A stretch of DNA of 64,000 nucleotides from Sellimonas caecigallum. GTDB taxonomy: Bacteria > Bacillota > Clostridia > Lachnospirales > Lachnospiraceae. Location: positions 1,302,001 to 1,366,000 of the forward strand of contig NZ_CP173660.1 in assembly GCF_045038405.1 (NCBI RefSeq), in the 5' to 3' direction. The notes below the pieces were generated by a model that made no database searches, was not told the origin of the DNA, and worked only from the letters and a program-made list of their open reading frames with translations. The position numbers and the translations under genes are program-made. Below are positions 60,881 to 64,000 of the stretch, in pieces (position 1 is the first letter of the stretch; every line of letters starts with the position of its first letter).

Positions 60881-60913
60881 AAACGGAAGGTAAAGGGTAC
60901 CTTCCGTTTTTTG
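60881..60913. terminator. Bidirectional terminator between ECF S and rubrerythrin genes
   Basis: AAACGGAAGGTA and TACCTTCCGTTT form the arms, flanked by A and T runs, between convergent genes. Confidence 0.85.
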
Positions 60914-60926
60914 GTGTATAGGAGTT

Positions 60927-61463
60927 TTAGTAATTTTCTGCTTTTCTTTCGAAGTAAGCCTTCGGATGTGCGCACACAGGGCATACTTCCGGAGCTTCTT
61001 CTCCTTCGTAGATGTATCCGCAGTTGTTGCATTTCCATCCAAGAGGAGCATCGCCTTTGAACGTATTTCCTGCTTCAAATGTAGCAAGCAGTTTATTGTA
61101 GCGTTTTTCATGGGCAGCTTCTACTTCGCCTACGAGCTCAAACTTTGCAGCAAGTTCATCAAAGCCTTCTGCACGAGCTTCTTCAGCCATTGTTTTGTAC
61201 ATATCTGTCCATTCGTAATTTTCGCCTGCAGCAGCATCTTTTAAGTTTTCAGCAACATCGCCAATTCCGTGGAATTCTTTGAACCACATTTTAGCATGTT
61301 CTTTTTCCTGATTGGCAGTCTCTTCAAAGATATTTGCAATCTGCACATATCCGGCTTTTCTTGCCTGGGAAGCGTAGAAAGTATATTTATTTCTCGCCTG
61401 GGATTCCCCTGAGAATGCTGTCATCAAGTTCTGTTCTGTTTTTGTTCCTGCATATTTAGACAT
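60927..61463 (-). CDS. rbr: Rubrerythrin
   Basis: 178 residues. N-terminal ferritin-like diiron four-helix bundle with ESQARNKYTFYASQARKAG and EETANQEKEHAKMWF ligands, and a C-terminal rubredoxin domain (CNNCGYIYEG...CPVCAHPKAYF). It reduces hydrogen peroxide in anaerobes. GGAGGAAAATCGT lies before the ATG. It follows the reverse rubrerythrin gene in the same direction. Confidence 0.96.
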   Translation of the reverse strand: MSKYAGTKTEQNLMTAFSGESQARNKYTFYASQARKAGYVQIANIFEETANQEKEHAKMWFKEFHGIGDVAENLKDAAAGENYEWTDMYKTMAEEARAEGFDELAAKFELVGEVEAAHEKRYNKLLATFEAGNTFKGDAPLGWKCNNCGYIYEGEEAPEVCPVCAHPKAYFERKAENY

Positions 61464-61526
61464 ACGATTTTCCTCCTTGTAGTGTAAATGCCGACAACCA
61501 ATTCAATCCTGTTAATGATTCAAGTA

Positions 61527-62069
61527 TTAAGCGAAGTATCTCTTAAGAAGTCCTTCGAATGCTTTTCCGTGACGAGCTTCATCTCTTGCCATTTCGTGAA
61601 CTGTGTCATGGATTGCATCCAGGTTAGCAGCTTTCGCACGTTTTGCAAGGTCGAATTTACCAGCTGTTGCACCGTTCTCAGCTTCTACTCTCATTTCGAG
61701 GTTTTTCTTTGTGCTGTCTGTTACAACTTCGCCTAATAATTCAGCGAATTTTGCAGCGTGTTCTGCTTCTTCCCATGCAGCTTTTTCCCAGTATAATCCG
61801 ATTTCCGGATATCCTTCTCTGTGAGCAACTCTTGCCATAGCAAGGTACATACCTACTTCAGAACATTCTCCTTCGAAGTTTGCTCTTAAATCTGCGATGA
61901 TATCTTCGCTGACACCCTGAGCAACACCTACAACATGTTCAGCAGCCCATGTTCTTTCACCAGCCATTTCCTGGAATTTATCTGCCGGAACATGGCACTG
62001 AGGACATTCTGCCGGAGGATTTTCTCCTTCATAAACATAACCACAAACTGTACATACCCATTTTTTCAT
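61527..62069 (-). CDS. Reverse rubrerythrin (N-terminal rubredoxin, NADH peroxidase-type)
   Basis: 180 residues with the domains in the opposite order: rubredoxin first (WVCTVCGYVYEGENPPAECPQCHVP), then the ferritin-like domain (ECSEVGMYLAMARVAHREGYPEIG...EEAEHAAKFAELLG, HEMARDEARHGKAF). Reverse rubrerythrins are efficient peroxide and oxygen scavengers in Clostridia, usually under PerR. It is likely the first gene of a unit with rbr, with a PerR-type palindrome upstream. Confidence 0.94.
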   Translation of the reverse strand: MKKWVCTVCGYVYEGENPPAECPQCHVPADKFQEMAGERTWAAEHVVGVAQGVSEDIIADLRANFEGECSEVGMYLAMARVAHREGYPEIGLYWEKAAWEEAEHAAKFAELLGEVVTDSTKKNLEMRVEAENGATAGKFDLAKRAKAANLDAIHDTVHEMARDEARHGKAFEGLLKRYFA

Positions 62070-62110
62070 AGTAATTGTCTCCTTTTCTTTTTTATTTTCC
62101 CTAGTTAATA

Positions 62111-62133
62111 ATATTAGTAATTGTTACTGATAT
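62111..62133. promoter_or_regulatory. Fur/PerR-type operator upstream of the rubrerythrin genes
   Basis: ATATTAGTAA-TTG-TTACTGATAT, 9 of 10 arm positions symmetric, AT-rich like PerR boxes. It lies between the PerR-like gene and the reverse rubrerythrin start. Confidence 0.6.
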
Positions 62134-62181
62134 CAATATAGCATCTTTTTCCGTAACTGTCAATCCATATTTAAAAAATTT

Positions 62182-62589
62182 TTAAACAGCTGTTGCTTTT
62201 GTATCGTGATGTAAGCAGGAAACACATTTTCCATAAAATGTGACTGTGTGTGAGTCAATCTCTCCTTCGAAATTTTGCCCAGCCACTTCATTAATCTGAG
62301 AGAGGGGCGCCATATCCAGATCCATCATGCATCCGCATTCGTTGCAAAAGAAATGATAGTGAGGGGTGGTGCGCCCATCGAAACGATCCGCTCCATCCGG
62401 GGTTGTGATCTTGATGATTTCCCCCATATCTGCCAGCAGATTTAAGTTTCGGTAGACGGTTCCGAGACTGATATTCGGAAATGTCTCTTTTACATGGAGA
62501 TAGACCATGTCCGCGGTAGGATGGGAAGAAGTATGCATAAGAAAATTTTTGATGGATTCCCTTTGGCGGCTGTATTTCAAAGCTGTCAT
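62182..62589 (-). CDS. perR: Fur-family regulator, probably PerR
   Basis: 135 residues. Winged helix (HPTADMVYLHVKETFPNISLGTVYRNLNLLADMG), a regulatory metal region with DRFDGRTTPHYHFFC, and a structural zinc site of two CxxC motifs (CNEC, CVSC). The position just upstream of two rubrerythrins and the D/H pattern suit PerR, the metal-catalysed peroxide sensor, rather than Fur. Its own upstream region has AT-rich repeats (AATAATAATAATAATTACTATA) that may be an autoregulatory box. Confidence 0.85.
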   Translation of the reverse strand: MTALKYSRQRESIKNFLMHTSSHPTADMVYLHVKETFPNISLGTVYRNLNLLADMGEIIKITTPDGADRFDGRTTPHYHFFCNECGCMMDLDMAPLSQINEVAGQNFEGEIDSHTVTFYGKCVSCLHHDTKATAV

Positions 62590-62691
62590 AAAAGTCCTCC
62601 TTTCAATAATAATAATAATTACTATATTTAGAATATAGCTTATAAAGAAAAAAATGTCAAGACGTTGCGAAAAAAAGAGTTCATTTAGGGG

Positions 62692-62719
62692 TTGACAAAG
62701 AATTGAAATATGTTAGAAT
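62692..62719 (+). promoter_or_regulatory. Promoter of the NlpC/P60 gene
   Basis: -35 TTGACA (62692-62697), a 16-bp spacer, -10 TAGAAT (62714-62719). Confidence 0.75.
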
Positions 62720-62730
62720 ACAAAACGTAA

Positions 62731-62756
62731 TATTTGTAACAAATATGTAACAAATA
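62731..62756. repeat. Tandem TGTAACAAATA repeats and palindrome at the start site
   Basis: TGTAACAAATA occurs twice without a gap (62735-62745 and 62746-62756), and TATTTGT-A-ACAAATA (62731-62745) is a perfect palindrome. The repeats lie just after the -10 box, where a repressor would block initiation. Confidence 0.65.
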
Positions 62757-62800
62757 CAGAAGAGAATACATAACACAAAAATTAAGGAGGAAAAACGTTT

Positions 62801-63727
62801 ATGCATTCTTTTATGAAAAAAGGACTGTTTATTGTGGCGGCGGCAGGAATGATAGGATCTTTTCAGATGGAAACATCTGCGGCTGATACAGCAAATGCAG
62901 GAACCTTGTCCATCAGTATGGAGGCTGTATTAAAAGAGACAAAAGATGAGTATATTAATAAAGAAGATACGCAGACGGTTATAATGCAGGAAGATACAGA
63001 AGAAAGTGTTGTGGTGCCGGAGCAGAAGGGGAAGTATTTGAATATGGCATTTGCCAATATATCTTCAGGTTATATTGAAGTTAAAAGCTCACCTTCACAG
63101 GACAGTGACTGGGTGGGGAAATTATACTCCGGTTCCGCAATGACTGTTCTTGGTCCTGTGGGAGAGTGGACGGCGATACAATCAGGCAATGTGAAAGGCT
63201 TCGTGGAGACAAGTTCTATTATGGTAGGAGAAGAAGCGCAGCAGGAAGCCAGAGAGCGGGAAGCGCAGGCATTTGCAGAGAATAAAGAAGTCACTTTTTC
63301 TTATGGGGAGACAAAGGAAGAAGAACAGGCGCGTCTTCAAAGAGAAGCGGAAGAAAAGAGAAGAAAGGAAGAAGAGCAGAGAAGAAAGAGCGGACAGGCT
63401 GTCGTGGATTTTGCAAAACAATTCATCGGAAATCCATATGTATGGGGTGGTACGAGCCTGACAAATGGGGCAGATTGTTCTGGATTTGTCCAGTCAGTAT
63501 ACGCACACTTTGGTTTCTCACTTCCGAGAACATCCACTGCGCAGAGAGGCGTCGGAAGAGCTGTATCTTACGCAGAGGCGCAGCCGGGAGATATCATCTG
63601 TTATAACGGTCATGTGGGAATCTACGCAGGGAATGGACAGATTGTAAATGCGCAGGACCCGGCACATGGGATCGGACTTTCACCGGCTACGTACACAAGT
63701 ATCGTGACAGTACGAAGAATGTTCTAA
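62801..63727 (+). CDS. Secreted SH3-NlpC/P60 peptidoglycan hydrolase
   Basis: 308 residues. Signal peptide (about 1-27, ending TSAAD), a bacterial SH3 domain (about 83-140, YIEVKSSPSQDSDWVGKLYSGSAMTVL), a charged Glu/Arg/Lys coiled-coil linker (about 145-198) and a C-terminal NlpC/P60 domain with catalytic Cys in GADCSGFVQ and His in GHVGIY. It cuts the stem peptide of peptidoglycan, as cell-separation hydrolases do. An AATTAAGGAGGAAAAACG site precedes the ATG. Confidence 0.94.
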   Translation: MHSFMKKGLFIVAAAGMIGSFQMETSAADTANAGTLSISMEAVLKETKDEYINKEDTQTVIMQEDTEESVVVPEQKGKYLNMAFANISSGYIEVKSSPSQDSDWVGKLYSGSAMTVLGPVGEWTAIQSGNVKGFVETSSIMVGEEAQQEAREREAQAFAENKEVTFSYGETKEEEQARLQREAEEKRRKEEEQRRKSGQAVVDFAKQFIGNPYVWGGTSLTNGADCSGFVQSVYAHFGFSLPRTSTAQRGVGRAVSYAEAQPGDIICYNGHVGIYAGNGQIVNAQDPAHGIGLSPATYTSIVTVRRMF

Positions 63728-63863
63728 ACAGACATTTTTGATGCAAAAGAAAAAAATAGCAAAATGCACAATTTTGTAAAATAATGTAGAAAAAAGAAAA
63801 ATGGGATAAAAATGGTTTTCCACACGAAAAAGCGAGAAAGATATGAAAACTACAGTGTTTTTC

Positions 63864-63917
63864 AAAAGTTATCCCCATTATCCACATAAAATCTTGTGGA
63901 TTGTGGGGATAACTTTT
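63864..63917. promoter_or_regulatory. Palindrome of DnaA boxes
   Basis: Two 23-bp arms (63864-63886 and 63895-63917) are inverse copies except at two central positions. They contain TTATCCCCA (63869), TTATCCACA (63878), TGTGGATTG (63895) and TGGGGATAA (63904). The noncoding DNA from 63728 to the window's end has no gene that I can see. It may act as a terminator for the P60 gene, with ACTTTTTG after it, and as a DnaA-binding site for the next promoter. Confidence 0.7.
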
Positions 63918-64000
63918 TGTATTTAAAAGAACGCACGTTTTGTTAACATATAATAAAAATCAAGATTTGTCGAAAAAACGGGAAAAAAGCATTGACTTTT

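Noticed and set aside
1..64000. CRISPR array
   Set aside because: No regularly spaced direct repeats with unique spacers are seen anywhere in the window.

Overview
The window looks like a chromosome segment of a spore-forming, anaerobic Clostridia member, most likely Lachnospiraceae. Evidence: the origin-proximal order khpB-mnmE-mnmG-rsmG-parA-parB; spoIID next to a spoIIQ-like gene; anaerobe-type rubrerythrins with a PerR-like regulator; an ileS T-box; DUF4446 and DUF3881-type proteins; and fragments of a Tn1549-like conjugative element. oriC itself should lie just left of base 1.

Layout. 1-9.8 kb: tRNA-modification and segregation genes (mnmE, mnmG, rsmG, parA, parB) with four good parS sites and one weak one, then DUF4446, serS and a DUF3881-like gene. 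9.9-35.9 kb: a 26-kb genomic island inserted exactly in the anticodon loop of a host tRNA-Arg(CCU) gene. The 5' half of that gene is at 9888-9926 and the 3' half at 35864-35904. Rejoined, they give perfect acceptor, anticodon and T stems. The island carries its own complete tRNA-Arg(CCU) at 10159-10232, downstream of the orphaned host tRNA promoter, so it apparently replaces what it destroyed. No integrase or relaxase is visible. The left part of the island is a decayed conjugative element (parB-parA-parB, a CD1845-like gene, fragments of an adhesin, VirB4, CD1108/CD1107-like proteins and a sigma-like factor) with a HigBA-type toxin-antitoxin pair. The right part has an IS1634-like insertion sequence and a Fic protein.

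The island's cargo (19.3-32.3 kb) is one tightly packed operon: two paralogous small exported proteins, a heterodimeric ABC transporter, an orphan LytTR regulator, a trigger-factor-like prolyl isomerase, a thioredoxin, a PreP-like M16 protease, an M18 aminopeptidase, a cysteine desulfidase (CyuA family) and a frameshifted YitT membrane protein. Together these could take up, unfold, reduce and digest a disulfide-containing peptide and catabolise its cysteine. The assignment is inferred, but this is the best candidate for an undescribed system here.

35.9-64 kb: host chromosome again. It holds a MoxR-DUF58-DUF4129 operon, a dipeptide/oligopeptide ABC transporter operon, a degenerate GGDEF protein, a DnaA-box cluster in a 600-bp gap, a NuoE-like ferredoxin, DacF-type carboxypeptidase, T-box-ileS, glycogen phosphorylase, spoIID-spoIIQ, a MATE pump with a leader terminator, GIY-YIG, hemolysin III, two ECF S-components, rubrerythrin, reverse rubrerythrin, a PerR-like regulator and a secreted NlpC/P60 hydrolase. 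The window ends on a palindrome built from DnaA boxes.
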